60,935 nucleotides of DNA from contig CAJXVT010000009.1 of the NCBI GenBank assembly GCA_913062575.1, forward strand, positions 1 through 60,935, in the 5' to 3' direction. Source of the DNA: an uncultured Flavobacteriaceae bacterium. Lineage in GTDB: Bacteria > Bacteroidota > Bacteroidia > Flavobacteriales > Flavobacteriaceae. The notes below the pieces were generated by a model that ran no database searches, was not told where the DNA came from, and saw only the letters and a program-made list of their open reading frames with translations. How positions within the stretch are numbered: the stretch's first letter is position 1; every line of letters begins with the position of its first letter. Shown piece after piece: positions 46,419 to 54,210 of the stretch. The position numbers and the translations under genes are program-made.

Positions 46419-46646
46419 ATGAAAAAAGAGACGATAGAAAGTGCATCTACTAAAGTTTTACAACGGATAATTAAGAAAAGACAAGCGTTGGGAGTTTCTC
46501 AAATGGATTTGGCTTTTAAATTACATCTAACAGCCAATGGCTACTTTAAAATAGAAAAAGGAATTACGAAACTAAGTGTACTACGTTTGTTAGAAATAGC
46601 AGATGCATTAAAAGTTTCTCCTGTTGTTTTTATTGAAGATGTATAG
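46419..46646 (+). CDS. Small XRE-type helix-turn-helix regulator
   Basis: This 75-residue protein consists of little more than a Cro/CI-type DNA-binding domain: RIIKKRQALGVSQMDLAFKL, then GYFKIEKGITKLSVLRLLEIADAL. Free-standing HTH proteins of this size act as repressors, or as parts of toxin-antitoxin or phage switches. No toxin or phage gene lies nearby. A large hairpin lies 76 bases upstream and could be its operator, which is inference. Confidence 0.88.
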   Translation: MKKETIESASTKVLQRIIKKRQALGVSQMDLAFKLHLTANGYFKIEKGITKLSVLRLLEIADALKVSPVVFIEDV

Positions 46647-46747
46647 CTGAAAAAAGGTTGCTCAATACGATTTTTTCAAAAAATAGAAAATAACTTAAAG
46701 AGAATCTAAGGTGTCGTTTTTACTCACTAAAACAACAATTGATGAGG

Positions 46748-47503
46748 TTACTTATAAGTTTTAAGTTGTAGGTCTTTACCGTCAAAAACACCGTAGGTGA
46801 AATAAGAAATCCAATCTCCTAAATTAATGTATTTGCTGTTTTCTTGTAAGTCCATATTGATTGGTAAATGGCGATGTCCAAAAACAAAATAATCGTAGTG
46901 TTGTGTTTCTAGTTTTCGTTTACAATATTGGGCCAACCATTCGTTTTCTTCTCCTAAAAATTTGGCATCTTCATCACCAGAAATCAACTTGTTTTTAACC
47001 GACATATACTGTCCTAGTTTTACACCAATATCTGGATGCAGCCATCTAAACATCCATTGAAATAATGGAAAAGTAAATACTTTCTTCATGCGTTTATAGC
47101 CTTTGTCTCCAGGGCCTAAACCATCTCCATGTCCAATAAAAAAGGAAGTGTCGTTAAACGTAAATACTTCTGGTTTGTGATATACAGGAATGTTCAATTC
47201 TTTTTCAAAGTAATCTTTCATCCATAAATCGTGATTCCCAACAAAGAAATAAATAGGGATTCCGCTGTCTTTAATTTCAGCCAACTTACCTAAAACTCTA
47301 ACAAATCCTTTAGGAACTACCGTTTTGTATTCGAACCAAAAGTCAAATAAATCACCTAGTAAAAAAATGGCAGCTGCATCTTCTTTTATTTCGTTTAACC
47401 AATTCACAAATTTTTGTTCTCTCGGGAAACTTGCTTCAGGAGTTGGAGCTCCTAAATGCTGATCGGAAGCAAAATAGATTTTTTTATTGTCTGGTAGATT
47501 CAT
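46748..47503 (-). CDS. lpxH: UDP-2,3-diacylglucosamine diphosphatase
   Basis: LpxH hydrolyses UDP-2,3-diacylglucosamine to lipid X in lipid A synthesis, at the inner membrane. It is a calcineurin-like metallophosphoesterase of 251 residues. The metal ligands appear in ASDQHLGAP, LGDLFDFWFEY, VGNHDLW, GHGDGLGPGD and FGHRHLP, in that order. The ATG at 47503 is preferred over a GTG two codons upstream. It lies 18 bases after ctpA on the same strand. Confidence 0.93.
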   Translation of the reverse strand: MNLPDNKKIYFASDQHLGAPTPEASFPREQKFVNWLNEIKEDAAAIFLLGDLFDFWFEYKTVVPKGFVRVLGKLAEIKDSGIPIYFFVGNHDLWMKDYFEKELNIPVYHKPEVFTFNDTSFFIGHGDGLGPGDKGYKRMKKVFTFPLFQWMFRWLHPDIGVKLGQYMSVKNKLISGDEDAKFLGEENEWLAQYCKRKLETQHYDYFVFGHRHLPINMDLQENSKYINLGDWISYFTYGVFDGKDLQLKTYK

Positions 47504-47521
47504 TGCCACAAAGAAACGGCA

Positions 47522-49120
47522 TTAATTGCTACTTTCCAACTCTAAAACTTTCAAGATCATTTTATCATCAGACTGTATAATTTTAAAGAAACCATCATCT
47601 CCATAAATCTCATTTGCAATTCTTGCTTTTAAGTATTGTATGATCATTTTTTTGGCCCTATCTGAAGGACTGTATCTATTGTTTAAGGTTCTTCTGGTGT
47701 CAGATATCTGTGTGTTTATTTGCTTTAAATACGTGGTGTACGCTTTCTCTATATCATAAGAAGCAATAAAATTATCTAATGTCATGTTAGAAAATGCTTT
47801 TCTATTGGTATCTACCAAATCAAAAGCGAAATTGCGGATGGAATTAATATAGGAATCATTCAAATATGCTGTGGTATCTATGGGTACAAATACGTCGGGT
47901 ACAATACCGCCGCCTCCATAAACAGTTTTACCTTTGGGAGTTGTAAATTTTAAAGAATCAACCACTTTTATGCTGTCTTTGCTTAGCAATTCTCCATTTC
48001 TGATTCTGTTATTTATATCTCTAGAATAGTTTTTCCCTTTTCCTTTTTCGTATGGTTTTTGAATGGATCTTCCTGTTGGAGTGTAGTAGCGAGCAATGGT
48101 TAATCTGATTGCAGAGCCATCTCCTAAATCTTTTTCTTCTTGTACCAATCCTTTTCCAAAAGATCGTCTACCAATAGTTGTTCCTCTATCATTGTCTTGC
48201 AATGCACCAGCAACAATTTCTGAAGCAGAAGCAGAGTTTTGATCTATCAATACATACAATCCGCCTGTTTCAAAATCTCCTCTATTTGTTGCATAGGATT
48301 TATCTACATTTCCTTTATTGTCTTTGGTAAATACAATTAGCTTTCCGTCTTTCAAAAACTCATCAACAATTCTGTTAGCAATGTCAATATATCCACCACC
48401 ATTTCCTCTTAGGTCTAAGACTAAATTGGTCATTCCTTTGTCTTGAAGCTTTGTTAAAGCATCTTTAAATTCACGATACGAAGTTCTTGCAAAACGCTGT
48501 AATTTAATATAACCAATAGACTCATTAATCATATAAGATGCGTCAACACTTTTAATTGCTACTTTCCCTCTCTTTAATGAAACTGTAAAAAGCGAATCGT
48601 TTGTTTTTCTATAAACTTGTAAATCAATCGCTGTATTCGGTTCTCCTTTTAAATATTTAGGAATGGTGTTTTGAGAATATTTTTTGCCATATAAAGTGTC
48701 CTTGTCAGACATTAAAATTCTATCACCAGCTTTGATTCCTGCCTTAATACTTGGGCCTCCTTTGATAGGTTGAATTACTGTAATAGAATCTTCTATCATT
48801 CTAAATTGCACACCAATTCCAACAAAATTACCCTGCATGTTTTCGGTAATTTGTTGTAGGTTTTCTTTAGGGATATATACAGAATGTGGATCTAGTTTTC
48901 CTAAAATCTGTGTAATTGCACCGTCTAATAAGTTATCTGTATCTACACTATCTACATAATCTCTTTGGATGTAATTGATTAAGCGTTTAATCTTTAATTC
49001 ATTCGAAGATTCATTTGCAAAAAATGCCCCAGAAGATCCTCCCCCACTGAAAAAACTTCCAATAAGGATGCCTATAACAATGGCAAAAGCAAAGTATAAT
49101 GGTAAATAATTTTTATTCAT
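47522..49120 (-). CDS. ctpA: S41-family C-terminal processing peptidase with PDZ domain
   Basis: This serine protease degrades or processes periplasmic proteins from their C-termini. It has 532 residues, with an N-terminal signal anchor (YFAFAIVIGILIGSFFSGGG), a PDZ domain around residues 85-175 (GIGVQFRMIEDSITVIQPI), and the S41 catalytic core with LRGNGGGYIDIANRI, the nucleophile in NSASASEIVAGAL and a lysine in GRRSFGKGLVQ. It overlaps the dCMP deaminase gene by eight bases. Confidence 0.95.
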   Translation of the reverse strand: MNKNYLPLYFAFAIVIGILIGSFFSGGGSSGAFFANESSNELKIKRLINYIQRDYVDSVDTDNLLDGAITQILGKLDPHSVYIPKENLQQITENMQGNFVGIGVQFRMIEDSITVIQPIKGGPSIKAGIKAGDRILMSDKDTLYGKKYSQNTIPKYLKGEPNTAIDLQVYRKTNDSLFTVSLKRGKVAIKSVDASYMINESIGYIKLQRFARTSYREFKDALTKLQDKGMTNLVLDLRGNGGGYIDIANRIVDEFLKDGKLIVFTKDNKGNVDKSYATNRGDFETGGLYVLIDQNSASASEIVAGALQDNDRGTTIGRRSFGKGLVQEEKDLGDGSAIRLTIARYYTPTGRSIQKPYEKGKGKNYSRDINNRIRNGELLSKDSIKVVDSLKFTTPKGKTVYGGGGIVPDVFVPIDTTAYLNDSYINSIRNFAFDLVDTNRKAFSNMTLDNFIASYDIEKAYTTYLKQINTQISDTRRTLNNRYSPSDRAKKMIIQYLKARIANEIYGDDGFFKIIQSDDKMILKVLELESSN

Positions 49121-49535
49121 TTGGTAAATGCATTAATTCAACACCTGCTTTTTTTAAGAATTTTAATCCAGAATCATCTTTATATCCATTGGCATATACA
49201 ACTCTTTTAATTCCTGCTTGATGGATTAATTTACTACATTCTTTACATGGCGACATTGTAATATACAATGTTGCGCCATTACAAGATTGTGTAGAAGATG
49301 CTACTTTTAAAATAGCATTTGCTTCTGCATGTAATACATACCATTTGGTGTAGTTTTCTTCATCTTCACATGGGTTTTCAAACCCCGATGGAGTTCCGTT
49401 AAATCCGTCAGAAATAATCATTCTTCCTTTCACAATGATTGCGCCAACTTGTTTGCGTTCACAATGCGAAAGTTTTGCCCATTCATGAGCCATTTTTAAA
49501 TAAGCAGTATCGTATTTAAGTTGCTTTTTATTCAT
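49113..49535 (-). CDS. dCMP deaminase (zinc cytidine/deoxycytidylate deaminase)
   Basis: This enzyme deaminates dCMP to dUMP, supplying the precursor of dTMP. The 140-residue protein has the zinc motifs HAEANAIL (residues 71-78) and SPCKECSKLI (about residues 98-107), and GFNGTPSGFENPCEDE, typical of the deoxycytidylate deaminase group. It is cytoplasmic. The stop overlaps the ctpA start by eight bases, an operonic arrangement. Confidence 0.95.
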   Translation of the reverse strand: MNKKQLKYDTAYLKMAHEWAKLSHCERKQVGAIIVKGRMIISDGFNGTPSGFENPCEDEENYTKWYVLHAEANAILKVASSTQSCNGATLYITMSPCKECSKLIHQAGIKRVVYANGYKDDSGLKFLKKAGVELMHLPNE

Positions 49536-49578
49536 GTAGCTAAAGTAGTTAGTTTTATAAAATGGGTGCGTTAATTAT

Positions 49579-50160
49579 TTACCAAAAAACACGATCTATC
49601 ATCATTGGAATTACAAAACCAATAACTATTGCTGAGATTACTAATATCCAGTCTCTTTTGCTAACTTTAAATAATGATTGCACAAATGAGCCCACAATCA
49701 AAATTCCTAAAACAATAATTACTTGAGAAAGTTCAATTCCTAACGCAAACTCAATCAATGGCATTAGTTTATCTTCTTCTTTACCAACCATCATTCTAAA
49801 GTAATTAGAGAATCCTAAACCGTGAATTAATCCAAAGAACAAAGCGAAAATTAAATTGATATTGTCTTTTGTGGATGACGTTTTACCAACATTAAAAATA
49901 TTAACTACTCCAGTAATAAAAATAGTAAGCGGAATTAGAAATTCAATGATTGCAACATCAATCTTTAATACTCCGTAGGCTGATAAAGCCAAAGTTAATG
50001 TATGACCAATTGTAAATAAAGTAATTAGCCAAAGCACTTTTTTAAGTTGATGAAAAGAAAAAACAACTGCGAGTGCAATTAAAAAAAGAATATGATCGTA
50101 TGCAGAAAAATCCAACACATGATTCAGCCCCATTTTTACATATAGAATAAATTCATCCAT
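49579..50160 (-). CDS. HupE/UreJ-like membrane protein
   Basis: This 193-residue polytopic membrane protein has about six hydrophobic segments and the family patterns DHILFLIALAVVF, IGHTLTLALSAYGVL and FGLIHGLGFSN, with conserved histidines in membrane helices. HupE/UreJ proteins are associated with nickel or other metal uptake. No urease or hydrogenase genes lie in the window, so the metal role is unproven. It is the first gene of the ctpA-lpxH group on the minus strand and has its own -7 box. Confidence 0.87.
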   Translation of the reverse strand: MDEFILYVKMGLNHVLDFSAYDHILFLIALAVVFSFHQLKKVLWLITLFTIGHTLTLALSAYGVLKIDVAIIEFLIPLTIFITGVVNIFNVGKTSSTKDNINLIFALFFGLIHGLGFSNYFRMMVGKEEDKLMPLIEFALGIELSQVIIVLGILIVGSFVQSLFKVSKRDWILVISAIVIGFVIPMMIDRVFW

Positions 50161-50180
50161 GATTTAATTTTTTAGAAAAC

Positions 50181-50188
50181 CAAATATA
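50181..50188 (-). promoter_or_regulatory. -7 box for the HupE-like gene
   Basis: TATATTTG on the minus strand fits TAnnTTTG and lies 20 bases upstream of the ATG. No clear -33 box. Confidence 0.45.
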
Positions 50189-50231
50189 TAAAAAAGTTAT
50201 GCTTAGCATTCTGTATCCTAAATAATATTTC

Positions 50232-50239
50232 TACATTTG
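50232..50239 (+). promoter_or_regulatory. -7 box for the GH109-like gene
   Basis: TACATTTG fits TAnnTTTG and lies 41 bases before the ATG, with TTCTG about 18 bases further upstream as a weak -33. Confidence 0.5.
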
Positions 50240-50280
50240 GAAGGAACAAAAATCAACAACTAATATTTAACACAACTAAA

Positions 50281-51639
50281 ATGAGTTCAAGAAGAGATTT
50301 TATAAAAAAATCAGCCATTATCGGAACCGGATTGGCAATGTCTCCAAGTTTATCTTTTGGAGCAAATGATCCATATAAAGATAAAAAAGTAAAAGTAGCA
50401 TTAATTGGAGTAGGATTGCGAGGGACAAATCACCTTAACAATGTGTTGTTAAGAGATGATGTTTTGGTCACTGCAATTTGTGATATTGATCCAAGAAGGA
50501 TTAAAATTGCTTTAGATCATGTTGAGAAAGCAGGTAAGAAAAAGCCCAAAGTTTTTGGTAAAAACGATTTGGATTATAGAAACTTATTGGAGATGAAAGA
50601 TGTAGATGCTGTAATTATTTCTACACCTTGGTTGTGGCATACAAAAATGGCAAAAGACTCAATGCTAGCAGGAAAATATACTGGCTTAGAAGTTTCCGCT
50701 GCCAATACCATGGAAGAATGTTGGGATTTGGTAAATACCCATGAGCAAACAGGATCTCATTTAATGATTCTTGAAAATGTGAACTATCGTAGAGATGTGA
50801 TGGCGGTTTTAAATATGGTAAAACAAAATGTTTTTGGAGAGTTGGTTCATTTTAGATGTGGCTATCAACACGATTTGCGTTTTGTAAAATTAAACGATGG
50901 GAAATCTGCCTACGGAAAAGGAGTAGAGTTTGGGGAAAAAGGAATTTCTGAGTCTGCTTGGAGAACACAACACTCCTTATTAAGAAATGCAGATGTGTAC
51001 CCAACACATGGAGTTGGCCCTATGGCAACTATGTGTAATGTAAATAGAGGAAATCGATTTATGTCCTTAACTTCTCATGCAACAAAAGGAATTGGAATAC
51101 ATAATTATATAGTAAAACATGGAGGTGAAGATCATCCAAATGCGAAACTGAAATTTAAGCAAGGAGATGTAATTACTACAACTATTGAAACTGCAAATGG
51201 AGAAACAATTATTGTAACACACGATTGTAATTTACCAAGACCGTATTCATTAGGATTTAGGGTGCAAGGAGCAAATGGATTGTGGGAGAAAGATGGAGAT
51301 AGAATGTATATTGAAGGAAAATCAAAATCACACCGCTGGGATGATTCTAAAGAATGGTTAGAGAAGTACGATCATCCACTTTGGAAAAAATATGGAGAAC
51401 ATGCACAAGGAGCAGGACATGGAGGAATGGATTTCTTTGTGATCAATTCATTTATAGAATCTGCAAAAAGAAATATAGCACCACCATTAGATGCATATGA
51501 TGCAGCAGCATGGAGTGCCATTACACCGCTTTCTGAAGCATCAATAGAAAACAATGGAGAACCACAAGATTTTCCAGATTTTACTCGTGGTATGTGGGTA
51601 AAACGTAAACCTTATAATTGGATAAAAGACACCTATTAA
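50281..51639 (+). CDS. Tat-exported Gfo/Idh/MocA protein, GH109-like (alpha-N-acetylgalactosaminidase family)
   Basis: This 452-residue protein opens with a twin-arginine signal (SSRRDFIKKSAIIGTGLAM), so it should be folded with its NAD cofactor before export. The NAD-binding motif GVGLRGTNH is near residue 44. The later segments GYQHDLR, VYPTHGVGPMATM, LPRPYSLGF and GHGGMDFFVI follow the GH109 enzymes of Elizabethkingia and other Bacteroidetes, which hydrolyse alpha-N-acetylgalactosamine by an NAD-dependent elimination mechanism. A plain oxidoreductase of the same fold is the alternative. The following galK and galT genes support a galactose-type sugar substrate. Confidence 0.85.
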   Translation: MSSRRDFIKKSAIIGTGLAMSPSLSFGANDPYKDKKVKVALIGVGLRGTNHLNNVLLRDDVLVTAICDIDPRRIKIALDHVEKAGKKKPKVFGKNDLDYRNLLEMKDVDAVIISTPWLWHTKMAKDSMLAGKYTGLEVSAANTMEECWDLVNTHEQTGSHLMILENVNYRRDVMAVLNMVKQNVFGELVHFRCGYQHDLRFVKLNDGKSAYGKGVEFGEKGISESAWRTQHSLLRNADVYPTHGVGPMATMCNVNRGNRFMSLTSHATKGIGIHNYIVKHGGEDHPNAKLKFKQGDVITTTIETANGETIIVTHDCNLPRPYSLGFRVQGANGLWEKDGDRMYIEGKSKSHRWDDSKEWLEKYDHPLWKKYGEHAQGAGHGGMDFFVINSFIESAKRNIAPPLDAYDAAAWSAITPLSEASIENNGEPQDFPDFTRGMWVKRKPYNWIKDTY

Positions 51640-51644
51640 AAATA

Positions 51645-51678
51645 AAAAAACCCTCAGCTTTTCAGTTGAGGGTTTTTT
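51645..51678 (+). terminator. Terminator between the GH109-like gene and galK
   Basis: AAAAAACCCTCA (51645-51656) pairs with TGAGGGTTTTTT (51667-51678) around a short loop, followed by an A-rich stretch. It ends only 15 bases before the galK start, so it may act as an attenuator rather than a full stop. Confidence 0.88.
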
Positions 51679-51693
51679 AAAATTAGCTTTTAA

Positions 51694-52848
51694 ATGACCA
51701 ATAAAGAATTAATAGAAAGAGTTTCTGCTACATTTCAAAAAAGACACAATACAAAACCTGTATTAACTTTTTCTCCAGGTAGAATTAATCTAATTGGAGA
51801 ACATACAGATTATAATGATGGGTTTGTTTTTCCGGCAGCAATTGATAAAGGGATTGTTTCTGGTATTCAAAAGAACAATAAACCAACTTGTTCTGTGTAT
51901 GCAATAGATGCAAAAGCTTCACATAATTTTGATAAAAATAATTTGAAGCCAATAAAAAATGGAACATGGAGGAATTATGTAATCGGTGTCATTTTTGAAG
52001 TACAGAGAACCTATAAAATCGAATCTAATTTTGATATTGTTTTTGCAGGGAATATCCCTTCAGGTTCTGGTTTGTCTTCTTCAGCAGCTTTAGAAAATAG
52101 TATTGTTTTTGGGTTGAATGAGCTCTTTGAATTGGAAATGACAAAAGAAGAAATGATCTTCATTTCTCAAAAAGCAGAGCATGATTTTGCGAATGTAAAA
52201 TGCGGAATTATGGATCAATATGCAAGTATGTTTGGTCAAGAAAACGCAGCAATTTTATTGGATTGTAGAAGCTTAGAATCTACAGTTTTTTCAGTTGATT
52301 TTAAAGATCACGAAATCCTTCTAATCAATTCTAATGTGAAGCACAGTTTGGCAGATAGTGCTTATAATGAAAGAAGAAGTGTTTGTGAAAAAGTAGGGTC
52401 TATGTTAGGTGTAAAAGCATTAAGAGGTGTTACAAAAGCTCAATTACAATTTATAAAAGAACAGGTTTCGGAAGAAGAATATTTGAAAGCGCTAAATGTA
52501 TTAGAAGAAAATGAACGAGTAGTAGAGGCTTCAATTGCTTTAAAAGAAAACGATTTAAAATTATTTGGAAAACTACTCTTTGACTCTCACAACGGTTTGC
52601 AATATCAATACAAAGTAAGCTGTGCCGAATTGGATTTTTTAGTTGATACAGCCAGAAATAATTCAAATGTAATAGGAGCAAGGATGATGGGCGGAGGCTT
52701 TGGAGGTTGCACCATAAATTTGGTTTCTAAAGCTGGATTATCCGCATTTAAAGAAGAGGTGAAGCATTCATATAAGAAACAATTTTCAAAAGAATGTTCG
52801 TTTTATAATGTAGCACTTTCTAAAGGTGTTCATACAATTAAAGTATAA
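51694..52848 (+). CDS. galK: Galactokinase
   Basis: GalK phosphorylates alpha-D-galactose at C1 with ATP, the first step of the Leloir pathway. It is a GHMP kinase of 384 residues. The signature GRINLIGEHTDYNDG is at residues 29-43, the ATP loop is GNIPSGSGLSSSAA near residue 116, and the third motif is ARMMGGGFGGCTIN near residue 328. It is cytoplasmic and lies five bases upstream of galT. Confidence 0.97.
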   Translation: MTNKELIERVSATFQKRHNTKPVLTFSPGRINLIGEHTDYNDGFVFPAAIDKGIVSGIQKNNKPTCSVYAIDAKASHNFDKNNLKPIKNGTWRNYVIGVIFEVQRTYKIESNFDIVFAGNIPSGSGLSSSAALENSIVFGLNELFELEMTKEEMIFISQKAEHDFANVKCGIMDQYASMFGQENAAILLDCRSLESTVFSVDFKDHEILLINSNVKHSLADSAYNERRSVCEKVGSMLGVKALRGVTKAQLQFIKEQVSEEEYLKALNVLEENERVVEASIALKENDLKLFGKLLFDSHNGLQYQYKVSCAELDFLVDTARNNSNVIGARMMGGGFGGCTINLVSKAGLSAFKEEVKHSYKKQFSKECSFYNVALSKGVHTIKV

Positions 52849-52853
52849 AAAGC

Positions 52854-53873
52854 ATGAGTTCTGATTTACAAGAATATTCACATAAAAGGTTTAATATCTT
52901 AACTGGAGAATGGGTGTTGGTATCTCCACATCGTTCTAAACGACCTTGGCAAGGGAAAAATGAAGCCGTCTCAAATGAGAAAAGAGCTTCACATGATAAA
53001 GACTGTTATTTGTGTGCGGGGAATACTAGAATTAATGGAGAGGTAAATCCACAATATCAAGACACATTTGTGTTTGTAAATGATTTTGGGGCCTTGCAGA
53101 AAGACTCAAAAGATTTTTCTTTTAATGAGGGGTTGTTAAAGTCGCAAAGTGAAAAAGGAGTGTGTAAAGTAATTTGTTTTAGTCCAGATCATTCAAAAAG
53201 CTTAGCAGATTTAGAAATTGATGAACTTCAAAAAGTAATTGAAGTTTGGCAAAAAGAATTTATGTTGTTGGGAAATCATCAGGAGATAAATTATGTACAA
53301 ATTTTCGAAAATAAAGGAGCTGTTATGGGATGTAGTAACTCACATCCACATGGTCAAATATGGAGTCAAAGCACATTGCCAAATGAAGTTGTAAAAAAAG
53401 AAAAGCAGCAATATGATTATTTTGTAGAACACAAGAAATCATTATTGGAAGATTATATAACACAAGAATTAAAATTAAAAGAGCGAATACTTTTTGAAAA
53501 TGATTCATTTGTGGTCTTAGTTCCTTTTTGGGCAGTTTGGCCATTTGAAACGATGATTTTACCAAAAAAGGCAAGCAAAGACATCAGTCAATTATCAAAA
53601 GAAGAATCTAAATTATTTGCAGAAGCAATTTCTAAAATAACCAAAGCATACGACGGGTTGTTTGATTGCTCTTTTCCATATTCAAGCGGAATTCATCAAG
53701 CACCTACAAATGGAAAGTCAAATAAGCATTGGCATTGGCATATGAGTTTTTACCCACCTTTATTAAGAAGCGCCAGCGTCAAAAAATTTATGGTTGGTTA
53801 TGAAATGTTTGGAATGCCACAAAGAGATATTACTCCAGAAAGTGCAGCGAAAATTATTAGAAACTTAATTTAG
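52854..53873 (+). CDS. galT: Galactose-1-phosphate uridylyltransferase
   Basis: GalT swaps UMP between UDP-glucose and galactose 1-phosphate. It is a HIT-superfamily enzyme of 339 residues with the active-site HPH in NSHPHGQIW (near residue 162) and the C-terminal histidine cluster HWHWHMSFYPPLLRS. A CxxC pair (YLCAGNTR region) and the SPHRSKRPWQG segment are typical of class I GalT. The epimerase GalE is not in the window. Confidence 0.96.
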   Translation: MSSDLQEYSHKRFNILTGEWVLVSPHRSKRPWQGKNEAVSNEKRASHDKDCYLCAGNTRINGEVNPQYQDTFVFVNDFGALQKDSKDFSFNEGLLKSQSEKGVCKVICFSPDHSKSLADLEIDELQKVIEVWQKEFMLLGNHQEINYVQIFENKGAVMGCSNSHPHGQIWSQSTLPNEVVKKEKQQYDYFVEHKKSLLEDYITQELKLKERILFENDSFVVLVPFWAVWPFETMILPKKASKDISQLSKEESKLFAEAISKITKAYDGLFDCSFPYSSGIHQAPTNGKSNKHWHWHMSFYPPLLRSASVKKFMVGYEMFGMPQRDITPESAAKIIRNLI

Positions 53874-53975
53874 TTGTTTTATTTGTTGTGTAATTAAGAG
53901 CTGAGGTTAAATTAAAAAATGCTTTTTTAAACAACCCTAGAACTATAGTTATAAAAGGTTTTATGCCGCTCTTTG

Positions 53976-53990
53976 TTGTTCTTAGAACAA
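53976..53990. promoter_or_regulatory. Palindromic site TTGTTCT-T-AGAACAA
   Basis: The 7+7 arms are perfect around one base, in a region without other clear function. It is a possible operator; the regulator is unknown. Confidence 0.35.
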
Positions 53991-54080
53991 TGTTTTTATG
54001 CAAACTCCACAAAATAAGGCCGTTACTTCACGAGTAATTGCAAATCTAACTTAAAATATATTTCTTTGATAACATGGATT

Positions 54081-54104
54081 AAAACAGGTATAAATACCTG
54101 TTTT
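54081..54104. terminator. Hairpin AAAACAGGTAT/ATACCTGTTTT after galT
   Basis: A perfect 11-bp stem with an AA centre and flanking A/T runs. It could end the gal transcript, though it lies about 210 bases past the galT stop. An operator is the alternative. Confidence 0.5.
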
Positions 54105-54210
54105 AGCTCAAGACTATCCTTTAAGGTAGGTAATAGTACCCATATATTTATTATTTTCGTAACTCATTAACTCTCTTGCTAGAATTGATTAATGTAAAAA
54201 ACCAAACATT

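Larger units (their letters stand above)
53874..54210. other. 337-bp intergenic region before the giant surface protein
   Basis: No ORF is apparent. It contains the palindrome TTGTTCT-T-AGAACAA (53976-53990) and the hairpin at 54081-54104. A TA-rich promoter-like stretch near 54140-54165 (TATTTTCG, one mismatch to TAnnTTTG) could drive the large gene. Confidence 0.5.

Noticed and set aside
46419..46646. Toxin-antitoxin antitoxin
   Set aside because: No adjacent ORF on the same strand that could be a toxin; kept as a lone HTH regulator.
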